This document shows positions 36,893-45,160 of a DNA stretch of 64,000 nucleotides, piece after piece. Each line of letters starts with the position of its first letter. Within the stretch, counting starts at the first letter, position 1. The notes under the pieces are model-generated. The model ran no database searches. It had not been told where the DNA came from and saw nothing but the letters and a program-made list of their open reading frames with translations. The position numbers and the translations under genes are program-made. Source of the stretch: JANNNF01 sp963772935 (lineage in GTDB: Bacteria; Pseudomonadota; Alphaproteobacteria; Rhodobacterales; Rhodobacteraceae); NCBI GenBank assembly GCA_963772935.1, contig CAVYZK010000009.1, positions 930,001 through 994,000 of the forward strand, given 5' to 3'.

Positions 36893-36964
36893 GCCCCGGC
36901 GGAGGCCGGGGCCTCGATCAATAAAGCGTACCAAGTTGCTCGGGGCCCCGGCCTTCGCCGGGGC
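36893..36964. repeat. palindromic repeat pair 2 (REP-like)
   Basis: Inverted arms CCCCGGCGGAGGCCGGGG (36894-36911) and CCCCGGCCTTCGCCGGGG (36946-36963), complementary at 20 of 21 positions when extended, with about 30 bases between. Same family as pair 1 on the other side of the GIY-YIG gene and as the arm at 27825. Confidence 0.78.
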
Positions 36965-36981
36965 GAGATAAACCGAAACAC

Positions 36982-38229
36982 TCACCCCACCACCCCCGCC
37001 ACCTCAAGAACCGCGTGCAACAGCACATCCGTCCCGGCCGCCGCCCATTCCGGGCTGATCTCTTCGGCCTCGTTATGGCTCAGCCCATCCACACAGGGGC
37101 ACATGATCATCACCGTTGGGGCCACCCGGTTGATCCAGCAGGCGTCGTGGCCCGCGCCTGAGATGATATCCATGTGGGAATGACCCAGCTTTTCCGCCGC
37201 CCCGCGCACCACCCCTACCAGCCCCGGATCGAACGTCACCGGGTCGAAATGGCCGACGGCCTCAATCGCACAGCCCAGCCCCAGTTCCGCCGCGACCGCT
37301 GCCGCAGCGCGTTCTACCTCGCCCCGCATCGCATCCAGCTTGGCCTGATCGGGGGACCGGATATCCACCGTGAACACCACCCGCCCCGGGATGACATTGC
37401 GCGAGTTCGGGAAGACCTTGATCTGCCCCACCGTGCCCACGGCCCCCGGCTGGTGCCCCATGGCGATCTGGTGCACCCGTTCTACCACCCGGGCCATACC
37501 CAGCCCTGCGTTCGCGCGCATCGACATCGGGGTGGACCCGGTGTGCGCGTCAACGCCGGTCAGCGTGACTTCCAGCCACCACAACCCCTGCCCGTGGGTC
37601 ACCACGCCAATCGCCTTGCCTTCAGCCTCCAGCAGCGGGCCTTGTTCGATGTGCAGTTCAAACATCGCGTGCATCCGGCGGGCACCGACCACCTCATCGC
37701 CGACCCAGCCGATGCGGGCCAGTTCATCGCCAAAGCGCAAACCGTCGCCGTCCTGCCGCCCGTAGGCATAGTCCTGCGTGTGGACCCCGGCGAATACGCC
37801 AGAGGCCAGCATCGCGGGGGCAAAGCGCGCGCCTTCCTCATTCGTCCAGTTCGTCACGACGATGGGATGCCGGGTCACAATGCCCATGTCGTTCATCGAC
37901 CGGATCACCTCCAGCCCCGCCAGCACGCCCAGCACTCCGTCATAGCGCCCGCCAGTGGGTTGGGTGTCGAGGTGGGAGCCGATGTAGACCGGGTCCAGTT
38001 CCTCCGTCCCTGCCCGCGTCGCGAACATGTTGCCCATGGTATCAACGCCCATGGTCATGCCTGCGTCTGCGCACCAGCGGGCGAACAGCGCGCGCCCTTG
38101 GGCATCGGCATCGGTCAGCGTCTGGCGATTGCAACCGCCTGCCACGCCGGGGCCGATCAGGGCGATCTCGCCCAGACTGTCCCACAGCCGCGCCGCATTG
38201 ATCCGAAGGTTTTCGCCTGCGCTTGCCAT
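36982..38229 (-). CDS. hyuC: N-carbamoyl-beta-alanine amidohydrolase-like Zn hydrolase
   Basis: 415 residues of the M20-type hydantoinase/carbamoylase family. Metal ligands: GSHLDTQPTGGRYDGVLG (His/Asp), NWTNEEGARF (Glu-Glu), ELHIEQGP (His) and HNEAEE near the end. The dimer-interface residues are in the segment GVDAHTGSTPM. The expected reaction is N-carbamoyl-beta-alanine to beta-alanine, CO2 and ammonia, the third step after PreAT and HydA. Allantoate or other carbamoyl substrates are alternatives. It is divergent from a RutR-like gene with two RutR-type operators in between. hydA follows downstream after the GIY-YIG module. Confidence 0.9.
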   Translation of the reverse strand: MASAGENLRINAARLWDSLGEIALIGPGVAGGCNRQTLTDADAQGRALFARWCADAGMTMGVDTMGNMFATRAGTEELDPVYIGSHLDTQPTGGRYDGVLGVLAGLEVIRSMNDMGIVTRHPIVVTNWTNEEGARFAPAMLASGVFAGVHTQDYAYGRQDGDGLRFGDELARIGWVGDEVVGARRMHAMFELHIEQGPLLEAEGKAIGVVTHGQGLWWLEVTLTGVDAHTGSTPMSMRANAGLGMARVVERVHQIAMGHQPGAVGTVGQIKVFPNSRNVIPGRVVFTVDIRSPDQAKLDAMRGEVERAAAAVAAELGLGCAIEAVGHFDPVTFDPGLVGVVRGAAEKLGHSHMDIISGAGHDACWINRVAPTVMIMCPCVDGLSHNEAEEISPEWAAAGTDVLLHAVLEVAGVVG

Positions 38230-38281
38230 CTTTGCCCCCCCGTCACCACGGTTCTTGCTGCCCCTTGCGGCGACTCATTTT

Positions 38282-38297
38282 CTGACCGTATGGTCAA
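38282..38297. promoter_or_regulatory. RutR-type operator 1
   Basis: CTGACCGTATGGTCAA matches the E. coli RutR consensus TTGACCAnnTGGTCAA at 14 of 14 defined positions except two. It lies 52 bases before hyuC and 55 bases before the RutR-like gene, so it can serve both promoters. Confidence 0.75.
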
Positions 38298-38315
38298 GGC
38301 GAAGCGCACCACAAC

Positions 38316-38331
38316 CTGACCAACCGGTCAA
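38316..38331. promoter_or_regulatory. RutR-type operator 2
   Basis: CTGACCAACCGGTCAA, the same 7-2-7 palindrome as operator 1 and 34 bases from it, about three helical turns, 20 bases before the RutR-like start codon. Confidence 0.75.
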
Positions 38332-38351
38332 CGAAAATGTGACGGGGCCTG

Positions 38352-38999
38352 ATGCCGCCAACTGCCCAAATATCCATCATCAAGCCCGGGAAACGCACGG
38401 ATATCCGGCGCGAAAATGAGCGTTTGATTTTGGAAGCGGCAGAACAGGTGTTTGCCGAAGCAGGCTTTGGCGGGGCGACGATGCAGGTGATTGCCGACAA
38501 GGCGGGCTTGCCCAAGGCCAATCTGCATTACTACTTCGCCACCAAGGAAGATCTCTATCGCCGCGTCGTGCAGGATATTTTTGAAATCTGGCTGGAGGCT
38601 GCGGCCTGTTTTGACGCGGCCCCTGACCCTGCCACCGGGATCGGCGGCTATATTGACGCCAAGATGGATATCTCACGCCGCAATCCGCATGGGTCCAAGG
38701 TCTGGGCATCCGAGGTGATGCACGGGGCACCCGTCATTCAGGATTATCTGGAAACCACCCTGCGTGACTGGACGGATGGGCGGATTGCGGTGATCCAAGG
38801 CTGGATAGATGCTGGGCAGATGGGGGCCATCGACCCGCGTCATCTGCTGTATATGCTGTGGGCCACCACGCAGCACTACGCCGATTTCGGGCATCAGATC
38901 GCGACGTTGAATGGCAGCCAGCCGTTGTCAGACGCACAGTGGGACGCAGCGAAGGCGTCAGTCAAACAGATCATCTTGCGCGGGATCGGGGTGCTATGA
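38352..38999 (+). CDS. rutR: RutR-like TetR-family regulator
   Basis: 215 residues. Residues about 18-65 are a TetR helix-turn-helix (ILEAAEQVFAEAGFGGATMQ, KANLHYYFATKEDLYRRV). The C-terminal domain is YcdC/RutR type, with KVWASEVMHGAPVIQDYL and LLYMLWATTQHYADFGHQIA. RutR senses uracil and thymine and is released from TTGACCAnnTGGTCAA sites, two of which precede this gene. It is divergent from hyuC and its stop overlaps the next gene's start (ATGA). Probable repressor of pyrimidine catabolism and of itself. Confidence 0.85.
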   Translation: MPPTAQISIIKPGKRTDIRRENERLILEAAEQVFAEAGFGGATMQVIADKAGLPKANLHYYFATKEDLYRRVVQDIFEIWLEAAACFDAAPDPATGIGGYIDAKMDISRRNPHGSKVWASEVMHGAPVIQDYLETTLRDWTDGRIAVIQGWIDAGQMGAIDPRHLLYMLWATTQHYADFGHQIATLNGSQPLSDAQWDAAKASVKQIILRGIGVL

Positions 39000-39763
39000 G
39001 GCGTGTTTTTCTGCTGGCAACGTTTGTTCCCGGCCTTGCACTGGCCCAAGTGCCCGAAGACGCGATGGAGATGCAGCGCTGCATCTGGCGCTGTCAGGCC
39101 GAACATGGCGCGGGCAATGCGGGCTACAACGCCTGTATCGCGCAGGTCTGCGATGACGGCGGGGGGCAGGCACAAACCAGCGACCCGGTGTCGCCCCCCG
39201 TGCAATCCCCGTTCTCTGGCCCCGCGCATCCGCAGACGGTTTTGGCCGCCGGGCCGGGCGTGCTGACCGGGGTCTGGGCCTTTGGCGCGCACCCGGACCT
39301 CGGGCCTGCCGCCTATATCACCACGTCGGCGGGCACGGTGGGTCTGGGCTGCGGGATTGGCGGGGCCACCGTGGGCTTGCGGTTTTCCAACAGTTTTGTG
39401 GCGCAGGGTCCGGTCACGCTGATGACCGATCCGTTGCTGTTTTCGTCCAGCTATCCACGTCTGCAAGGCGATTGGTCGGGGGCGGACAGCGATGTCTGCA
39501 CAGGCGCCGTTGATGAACTGGCGACCGGCGCGGCGCTCTATATCCTGCCCGCGCAGATCGACGCGCTGTCCGCGGATGCGGGGGGCATGCGGGTCATCTT
39601 GTCGGCTGGCGGGCGCAAAGCAGATGTCGGAAGCGCTGCCGAGGCCATGGCGGCTTTTGGCGGCTATGTCGTGCCACTGACCGGGGCGCATCAGGCCCTT
39701 GGCGCGCTGTTGCAAAGCTGCCCCAAGGCGATGCAAGACATGCAGGCCGGTTGTGGTGATTAA
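38996..39763 (+). CDS. secreted hypothetical protein
   Basis: 255 residues. The signal peptide is MRRVFLLATFVPGLALA with cleavage near AQV. The N-terminal mature part has paired cysteines (MQRCIWRCQAEHG, NACIAQVC), then a Pro/Ser linker and a beta-rich domain without catalytic motif. More cysteines follow near the end (LLQSCPK, MQAGCGD). The ATG overlaps the rutR stop, so it is co-translated with the regulator, which is unusual for a periplasmic protein. No family recognised. Confidence 0.75.
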   Translation: MRRVFLLATFVPGLALAQVPEDAMEMQRCIWRCQAEHGAGNAGYNACIAQVCDDGGGQAQTSDPVSPPVQSPFSGPAHPQTVLAAGPGVLTGVWAFGAHPDLGPAAYITTSAGTVGLGCGIGGATVGLRFSNSFVAQGPVTLMTDPLLFSSSYPRLQGDWSGADSDVCTGAVDELATGAALYILPAQIDALSADAGGMRVILSAGGRKADVGSAAEAMAAFGGYVVPLTGAHQALGALLQSCPKAMQDMQAGCGD

Positions 39764-39805
39764 GGTAATGGCGGCACCCTCCGCATCTACAAAGGACATG
39801 TTCAG

Positions 39806-40273
39806 ATGACCACAGACTATGCAACCGACGCCGCCTCCTTGGCAGCAGAAGCCAGCACCCTGATTTTCCCACGCTTTACCGAAGATACCGCGCTGAAGCT
39901 GGGATTGGTTCTGGTGGAAATGGCGCGGGCTGAAAACATGGCGGTGGTGATCAACATCCGCACCCCGGACCGGACCTTGTTTCACGCAGGTCTTCCGGGG
40001 TCCGCTCCGCTGAATGACATGTGGGCGCGGCGCAAGTCGAACACGGCGCTGCTGTTTCAACTGGCCTCGTTGCAGGTGGGGGCCGCCAACCGGGAAAAGG
40101 GCGAAACGCTGGCCCGGCATGGTCTTACGCCAGAGGACTATGCCGACAATGGCGGCGCAGTGCCGATAAGGGTCGAGGGTGTGGGGGTGGTGGCCGTGGT
40201 CACGGTATCAGGCCTGCCGCAGATTGAAGATCACCGGCTGGTGGTCCGGGGGATCGAGGCGGTGCTGCGCTGA
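39806..40273 (+). CDS. UPF0303/haem-degrading-domain protein
   Basis: 155 residues, MTTDYATDAASLAAEASTLI. It has the family pattern ALKLGLVLVEMARAENMAVV, WARRKSNTALLFQLASLQVG, GGAVPIRVEGVGVVAVVTVSGLP and a C-terminal EDHRLVVRGIEAVL. The fold is shared by HbpS haem-binding proteins and GlcG-like proteins. The biochemical role is not settled. Proteins of this type often sit beside catabolic regulators. It lies between two RutR-type genes. Confidence 0.8.
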   Translation: MTTDYATDAASLAAEASTLIFPRFTEDTALKLGLVLVEMARAENMAVVINIRTPDRTLFHAGLPGSAPLNDMWARRKSNTALLFQLASLQVGAANREKGETLARHGLTPEDYADNGGAVPIRVEGVGVVAVVTVSGLPQIEDHRLVVRGIEAVLR

Positions 40274-40313
40274 GGCGTTTGCATCCCGCCCGCTTTTGCG
40301 CCAACAGTTGGAC

Positions 40314-40973
40314 ATGACCAAGCGCGAGGCGAACCTTAAGATGACCAGACCCCGCACCCGTATTCAGGTCAAGAATTCAGAAACCATTCTGGATGCGGCG
40401 CTGGAGGTGTTTTCGGCGCATGGTTTTCGCGGTGCCACACTGGATGAAATTGCCGATGTGGCCCGGTTGTCCAAGCCGAACCTGCTGTATTACTTCCCGT
40501 CGAAAGAGGCGATCCATCAGGCCCTGCTGGCCCGTCTGCTGGAGACCTGGCTTGATCCGTTGCGAGAGATGGACGCAAACGGCGATCCGGTTGAGGAGCT
40601 GATGGGCTACGTGCGCCGCAAGTTGGAGCTGAGCCGGGATTACCCCCGCGAAAGCCGCCTGTTCGCCAATGAGATTTTGCAGGGCGCGCCCCGGATCAAG
40701 ACGGCAATTGCAGGCGATCTGAAGGCCTTGGTGGATGAGAAATGCCTGATCCTGACCGCATGGATGGATCAGGGGCGCATTGCCCGTGTGCATCCGGTGC
40801 ATCTGATCTTTTCGATCTGGGCGCTGACGCAGCACTATGCCGATTTCGATGTGCAGGTACGCTGCGTGCTTGGCCCCGGCCACGACCCCTTTGCCGAGGC
40901 AGGCGAGTTTCTGGACGTGTTGTTCCGCCGACTGCTGGCCCCCCGCCTGCCCGCCCCCGTGATTTTGGCATAA
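40314..40973 (+). CDS. second RutR/YcdC-like TetR-family regulator
   Basis: 219 residues. TetR helix-turn-helix at about 20-65 (ILDAALEVFSAHGFRGATLD, KPNLLYYFPSKEAIHQAL), then a YcdC-type C-terminal domain with SRLFANEILQGAPRIKTAI and SIWALTQHYADFDVQVRCVL. It is a paralog of the regulator at 38352 over its whole length. The start could also be ATG 40341. The palindrome CCAACAGTTGG lies just upstream (40301-40311). It may control preT/preA, upstream of which a related palindrome is found (inference). Confidence 0.85.
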   Translation: MTKREANLKMTRPRTRIQVKNSETILDAALEVFSAHGFRGATLDEIADVARLSKPNLLYYFPSKEAIHQALLARLLETWLDPLREMDANGDPVEELMGYVRRKLELSRDYPRESRLFANEILQGAPRIKTAIAGDLKALVDEKCLILTAWMDQGRIARVHPVHLIFSIWALTQHYADFDVQVRCVLGPGHDPFAEAGEFLDVLFRRLLAPRLPAPVILA

Positions 40974-41085
40974 ACCCAGCCGGATCAAGGCAATACGGTG
41001 GCGGTCGTGGCGGATGCTGCGGGCTTTGTTCAGCACGGATCGCCCGTTCGTGATACGCTTTCACATGGGGGTGTCATGATGATGG

Positions 41086-41562
41086 GTGATCGGGATGGGA
41101 CCAATTTCCGGGTTGGGGGCGGTGGCCGTTGGGCCGTTGCCACAGGTGCAGCAAACGCAAGAGCCACCACAGGCGCAGCCACAACCGCCTGACAAGGCGG
41201 CAAATACCGACGCACGGCCTGCGGGCCATGCGAATGCAGAGGCCGTGATGCTGACCGCCGCACGGGCGCAACAGGTGAGTGCAATCAAGGCCGCGCAGGA
41301 CACGATGCCCTTCGCGGCAATTGGGGTTGCGGCCTTGGTCCAGACGCCATTTGCCGCCCGCAGGGATCACGACGATGCCGCACCCGATGTACCGCTGACG
41401 GCGGTGCAGGCCGCGCATGCCGCCATTCCCAAAGGCCCTGCCCCGGCGCATGTGCCGCTTGCAGGCTATGAACCCGAAGATAAAAACGCCCCCGCAGAAC
41501 CCGAGCCTGCGCCAGATGCCACGTCATGGCTGGATGCACTGCGGGTGATCCGGTCGGCGTGA
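41086..41562 (+). CDS. Pro/Ala/Gln-rich hypothetical protein
   Basis: 158 residues from GTG 41086, or from ATG 41095 (MGPISGLGAVAVGPLPQVQQ). Low complexity rich in Pro, Ala and Gln at the N-terminus, a possible helical middle (AVMLTAARAQQVSAIKAAQD) and an acidic Pro-rich tail. The pattern of short loops, repeated Ala-His strings and a closing DALRVIRSA suggests a real but poorly conserved protein. No function visible. Confidence 0.55.
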   Translation: MIGMGPISGLGAVAVGPLPQVQQTQEPPQAQPQPPDKAANTDARPAGHANAEAVMLTAARAQQVSAIKAAQDTMPFAAIGVAALVQTPFAARRDHDDAAPDVPLTAVQAAHAAIPKGPAPAHVPLAGYEPEDKNAPAEPEPAPDATSWLDALRVIRSA

Positions 41563-41580
41563 CGGATGGGCTTGATGGCC

Positions 41581-41603
41581 AGGCCGGGGTCTTGCCCCGG
41601 CCT
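41581..41603. terminator. bidirectional terminator between convergent genes
   Basis: AGGCCGGGG-TCTTG-CCCCGGCCT, a perfect 9-bp stem, between the stops of the 41086 gene and preA. The arm resembles the dispersed GC-rich repeat family, so it may be a repeat doing terminator duty. Only a weak T-run follows. Confidence 0.65.
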
Positions 41604-41609
41604 TCAGTC

Positions 41610-42904
41610 TTATTCTGCCGCCACGGACGGGTTGTTCGGGTGCGTGGTCCAGTTGGCATAGTCGCCAACCTTGGTCCCCGTGCGCGGGTCCACCTGCCCT
41701 TTGGGCATTTCCACCATGGTGATGCAATTATCCACCGGGCAGACGTTGACGCACAGGTTGCAGGCGACACATTCGTCGTCCATCACCTCAAACACCCGGC
41801 CCGGCTTCATCGCGATGGCCTGATGGCTGGTGTCTTCACAGGCCGCATAGCAGCGCCCGCAACTGATGCAGGCGTCCGGGTCGATGCGGGCCTTGGTGAC
41901 GTAGTTCAGGTTCAGATACTGCCAGTCGGTGACGTTCGGCACGGCGCGGCCCACAAGGTCGGACAGCGCCATGTCCTTCTCGTCCAGATACTGCGACAGG
42001 CCGGAAATCATCTCGGACACGATCTTGAACCCGTAGGTCATAACTGCTGTGCAGACCTGCACATTGCCCGCACCAAGCGCCAGAAACTCTGCCGCATCGC
42101 GCCAATTGGTGACGCCGCCGATGCCGGAGATCGGCAGGCCTTGGGTTTCACGCGAGCGGGCAATTTCCGCCACCATGTTCAGCGCAATCGGCTTCACCGC
42201 AGGGCCGCAATAGCCGCCATGGGTGCCCTTGCCGTCGATCATCGGCTCTGGCGCAAAGCTGTCAAGGTTGACGTTGTGATGGAATTGATCGTGTTGATCA
42301 GGCTGACCGCATCCGCCCCACCGCGTTTGGCGGCCTCGGCGGGTTTGCGGATGTCGCTGATATTTGGGGTCAATTTCACGATCACCGGCATCCGGGTGTG
42401 CTGTTTGCACCAACGGGTGATCATCTCGATATATTCGGGCACCTGCCCCACGGCGCCGCCCATGCCGCGTTCGGCCATGCCATGCGGGCAGCCAAAGTTC
42501 AGCTCGACCCCGTCGGCCTCGGTATCTTCGACATGGGCCAGAATATCGCGCCACGATATCTCATCGCAGGGCACCATCAGGCTGATGATCAGCGCGCGAT
42601 CTTTGTAGTCACGCTTGACCGACTTGATCTCGCGCAGGTTCACCTCAAGCGGGCGGTCGGTGATCAGCTCGATGTTGTTCAGGCCCAGCAACCGCCGGTC
42701 CGCGCCCCAGATCGCGCCATAGCGCGGGCCGTTGACGTTGACCACGGGCGGGCCTTCTGACCCGAGTGTTTTCCACACGACCCCGCCCCAGCCCGCCTCG
42801 AACGCGCGGCGCACGTTGTATTCCTTGTCGGTTGGTGGCGCGGAGGCCAGCCAGAACGGGTTGGGGGATTTGATGCCGATGAAATCGGATGCAAGGCTAG
42901 CCAT
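41610..42904 (-). pseudogene. preA: NAD-dependent dihydropyrimidine dehydrogenase subunit PreA, one frameshift
   Basis: About 431 codons. Starts MASLASDFIGIKSPNPFWLA with GGAGG upstream. An FMN barrel with VELNFGCPHGMAERGMGG (catalytic Cys), VKLTPNISDI and GGYCGPAVKPIALNM is followed by two 4Fe-4S motifs, CISCGRCYAAC and CVACNLCVNVC. The frame changes at about 42275, between SLINTINSIT and VNLDSFAPEP; one base is probably missing in ATCACAACG. It reduces uracil/thymine with electrons delivered by PreT. DedA lies between it and preT. Confidence 0.9.
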
Positions 42905-42982
42905 GGGTGCCTCCTCAGGTTTGCGCAGGCGCAATCATACCCCAGAGGGCGGATGGCGCGGATGAGAAACGGAAAGCGGTGG

Positions 42983-43519
42983 TCAGAACCCGAGTGCGGT
43001 CCAGATCCAGCCGAAGATATGCCCGGCCACTTCGCCGAACGCAGGCGTGAGGTAGGCCCAAGCGAGGCAACCGATGATGTTCACCGGCACGAACAGGCGC
43101 AGCGGAATGCGCGACACCCCGGCCATCACAAACACCACCGCCCGCAGCGGGCCGAAGAAATGGCCGATGAACACCGCCACCACGCCCCATTTCAGAAACG
43201 CCGCATTGCCGCGTTCGACCAGATCCGGGTGCTTGCGAAACGGCCACATTGCCAGAATCGCGTCGCCGTAGCGCAGACCGATCCAGTATGACACGAACGA
43301 CCCGATCAGCGCCCCGATGGCCGCGCCACAGAAAATCGGCCAGATCGACAACTCGCCCGTCGCGACCAGCGCACCCACCCCCAGCAGAATCGCGGTAGAC
43401 GGAATCACGATGGATATGAACGCCACATTCTCGCCAATCGCAAAGGCCAGTGCGATCCAGAACGCCCATTCGCGGTTTTCCCGCACGAAGGCCAGAATGG
43501 CTTCGATCATGCTGTCCAT
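42983..43519 (-). CDS. DedA-family membrane protein
   Basis: 178 residues with a family core of several hydrophobic helices: NREWAFWIALAFAIGENVAF, SIVIPSTAILLGVGAL, and the signature VFIGHFFGPLRAVVFVMAGV with its conserved Arg. DedA proteins move undecaprenyl phosphate or other lipids across the membrane and support proton-dependent functions. Its place between preT and preA is odd and may be chance or may couple it to their promoter. Confidence 0.9.
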   Translation of the reverse strand: MDSMIEAILAFVRENREWAFWIALAFAIGENVAFISIVIPSTAILLGVGALVATGELSIWPIFCGAAIGALIGSFVSYWIGLRYGDAILAMWPFRKHPDLVERGNAAFLKWGVVAVFIGHFFGPLRAVVFVMAGVSRIPLRLFVPVNIIGCLAWAYLTPAFGEVAGHIFGWIWTALGF

Positions 43520-43585
43520 TGCTGCGCCGCCCCTTGCTTGCCACTGGCAGGGGTAGCCGATGGGGCATGGCGGCGCAAGCCACCA

Positions 43586-44917
43586 TCACAGCCCCGCCAG
43601 ATGGGCATGAATTGCCATCGCGGCATCGCGGCCCTCAGCCACGGCGGTCACGGTCAGATCCTCGCCCCCAGCCGCACAATCACCCCCGGCCCAGACCCCG
43701 GCCATGGTGCCAGTGATCTTGCCACCCGATTGGGCCAGCCCATCCGGCACGCCCGCCAGCGTCTGGCCGATGGCCTTGAACACCTGATCGGCTTTCAGCG
43801 TAAACGTCTCTGGCCCCACTTGCAGGCCCGTGGCAGAGTCGGCGGTATAGCCAAACTCCACCCCCTGTACCGCCCCGTCACCGATGATCCGCAAGGGCGC
43901 CGCGTTGTGGATGATCCGCACCCCGGCTTGCAGCGCATGGTCTTGTTCATAGCCTGACGCCGACATGCGGTCTTTACCCCGCCGGTAGACGATGGTGACG
44001 TTTTCCGCCCCAAGCAGTTTCGACTGCACGGCAGCATCCACCGCCGTCATGCCGCCACCAATCACCACCACATCGCGGCCCACGGCCAAGGTTGCCAGAT
44101 CGGGTGCCTGCCGCAGCTCGGCAATGAAATCAACGGCATCGCGCACGCCTGCCATATCTTCCCCGGCCGCGCGCAGGGCATTGACACCTGCAAGGCCGAT
44201 GCCCAGGAACACTGCATCATACTCGGCGCGCAAACCATCAAGGCTGATATCGCGCCCCAAAGCCTGCCCGAGGCGCAGATCAATGCCGCCAATCGACAAC
44301 AGCCAGTCCACCTCTTTCGCCGCAAACCCGCCTGTCGCCTTGTAGGACGCGATACCGTATTCGTTGAGGCCCCCCGCCTTGGCGCGGGCCTCATACACCA
44401 CCACATCATGCCCCAGCATCGCCAGCCGGTGCGCACAGGCCAGCCCCGCTGGCCCCGCCCCCACAACCGCGACCCGCCGCCCCGTGGGCGCTGCACGGGT
44501 AAACGGATGCCCGCCTGCCGCCATGGCCACATCGGTGGCATAGCGTTGCAGGCGGCCGATTTCGACCGGCGTGGCCTCGGCAGCCTCGCGCACGCAGGCT
44601 TGTTCGCACAGGGTTTCGGTCGGGCACACCCGGGCGCACATGCCGCCAAGGATGTTCTGATCCCAGATGGTGCGCGCCGCTGCCTGCGGCGTGCCAGTGG
44701 CGATCTGGCGGATGAACAGTGGAATGTCGATGCTGGTCGGGCACGCCGCAATGCAGGGCGCATCATAGCAGAAATAGCACCGATCCGCCGCCACCTGGGC
44801 CTCATGCCCATCCAGCGCGGGGGTGTGGTCGGCGAAATGTTCGCAATACGCGGCGGCTGGCAGGCGCCCGGCAACGACTCCGGGGGTCAGCGGGGTGTTC
44901 AGCGGGCTGGGCGACAT
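43586..44917 (-). CDS. preT: NAD(P)-dependent oxidoreductase PreT
   Basis: 443 residues of the glutamate-synthase small-subunit type. N-terminal FeS cysteines: DRCYFCYDAPCIAACPTSID and CARVCPTETLCEQACVREAA. Then a dinucleotide fold VAVVGAGPAGLACAHRLAML and a second one VVVIGGGMTAVDAAVQSKLL, and GVWAGGDCAAGGEDLTVTAV for FAD at the end. It passes electrons from NADH to PreA. The start at 44917 is preferred (AAGGGG about 9 bases upstream) over an in-frame ATG at 44965 with no RBS. Confidence 0.92.
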   Translation of the reverse strand: MSPSPLNTPLTPGVVAGRLPAAAYCEHFADHTPALDGHEAQVAADRCYFCYDAPCIAACPTSIDIPLFIRQIATGTPQAAARTIWDQNILGGMCARVCPTETLCEQACVREAAEATPVEIGRLQRYATDVAMAAGGHPFTRAAPTGRRVAVVGAGPAGLACAHRLAMLGHDVVVYEARAKAGGLNEYGIASYKATGGFAAKEVDWLLSIGGIDLRLGQALGRDISLDGLRAEYDAVFLGIGLAGVNALRAAGEDMAGVRDAVDFIAELRQAPDLATLAVGRDVVVIGGGMTAVDAAVQSKLLGAENVTIVYRRGKDRMSASGYEQDHALQAGVRIIHNAAPLRIIGDGAVQGVEFGYTADSATGLQVGPETFTLKADQVFKAIGQTLAGVPDGLAQSGGKITGTMAGVWAGGDCAAGGEDLTVTAVAEGRDAAMAIHAHLAGL

Positions 44918-44976
44918 GGGTGAAAACCCCTTTGCGGTTGGCTTGCTATCCTGAAACGCTGGCATAAGTCGATTTT

Positions 44977-44992
44977 TTTATCAAATGGTAAA
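44977..44992. promoter_or_regulatory. possible TetR-type operator upstream of preT
   Basis: TTTATCAAATGGTAAA has 7-base arms with one mismatch and a 2-base spacer, the same architecture as RutR sites, 60 bases before preT. It could bind one of the two RutR-like proteins. Confidence 0.45.
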
Positions 44993-45160
44993 TTTTCTGG
45001 AGGACCAAAATCTGTGGCCCGCGCGCCGGGTGCCGAAAATTCAGGCATGTCATTGCGCGCTTTTCACCCTACGAAGGTCGGGCTATAAGCGGTCAACCCC
45101 AAGCCGCCTTGCAAGGCTGCCCCGGATCACCAAATGGCAGATAAGCCAACAGAGGACGGT

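Noticed and set aside
36389..36985. 198-codon minus-strand frame spanning both repeat pairs
   Set aside because: It is mostly translated repeat arms (PAKAGA, GLRRG strings) plus the hyuC tail; not a protein gene.
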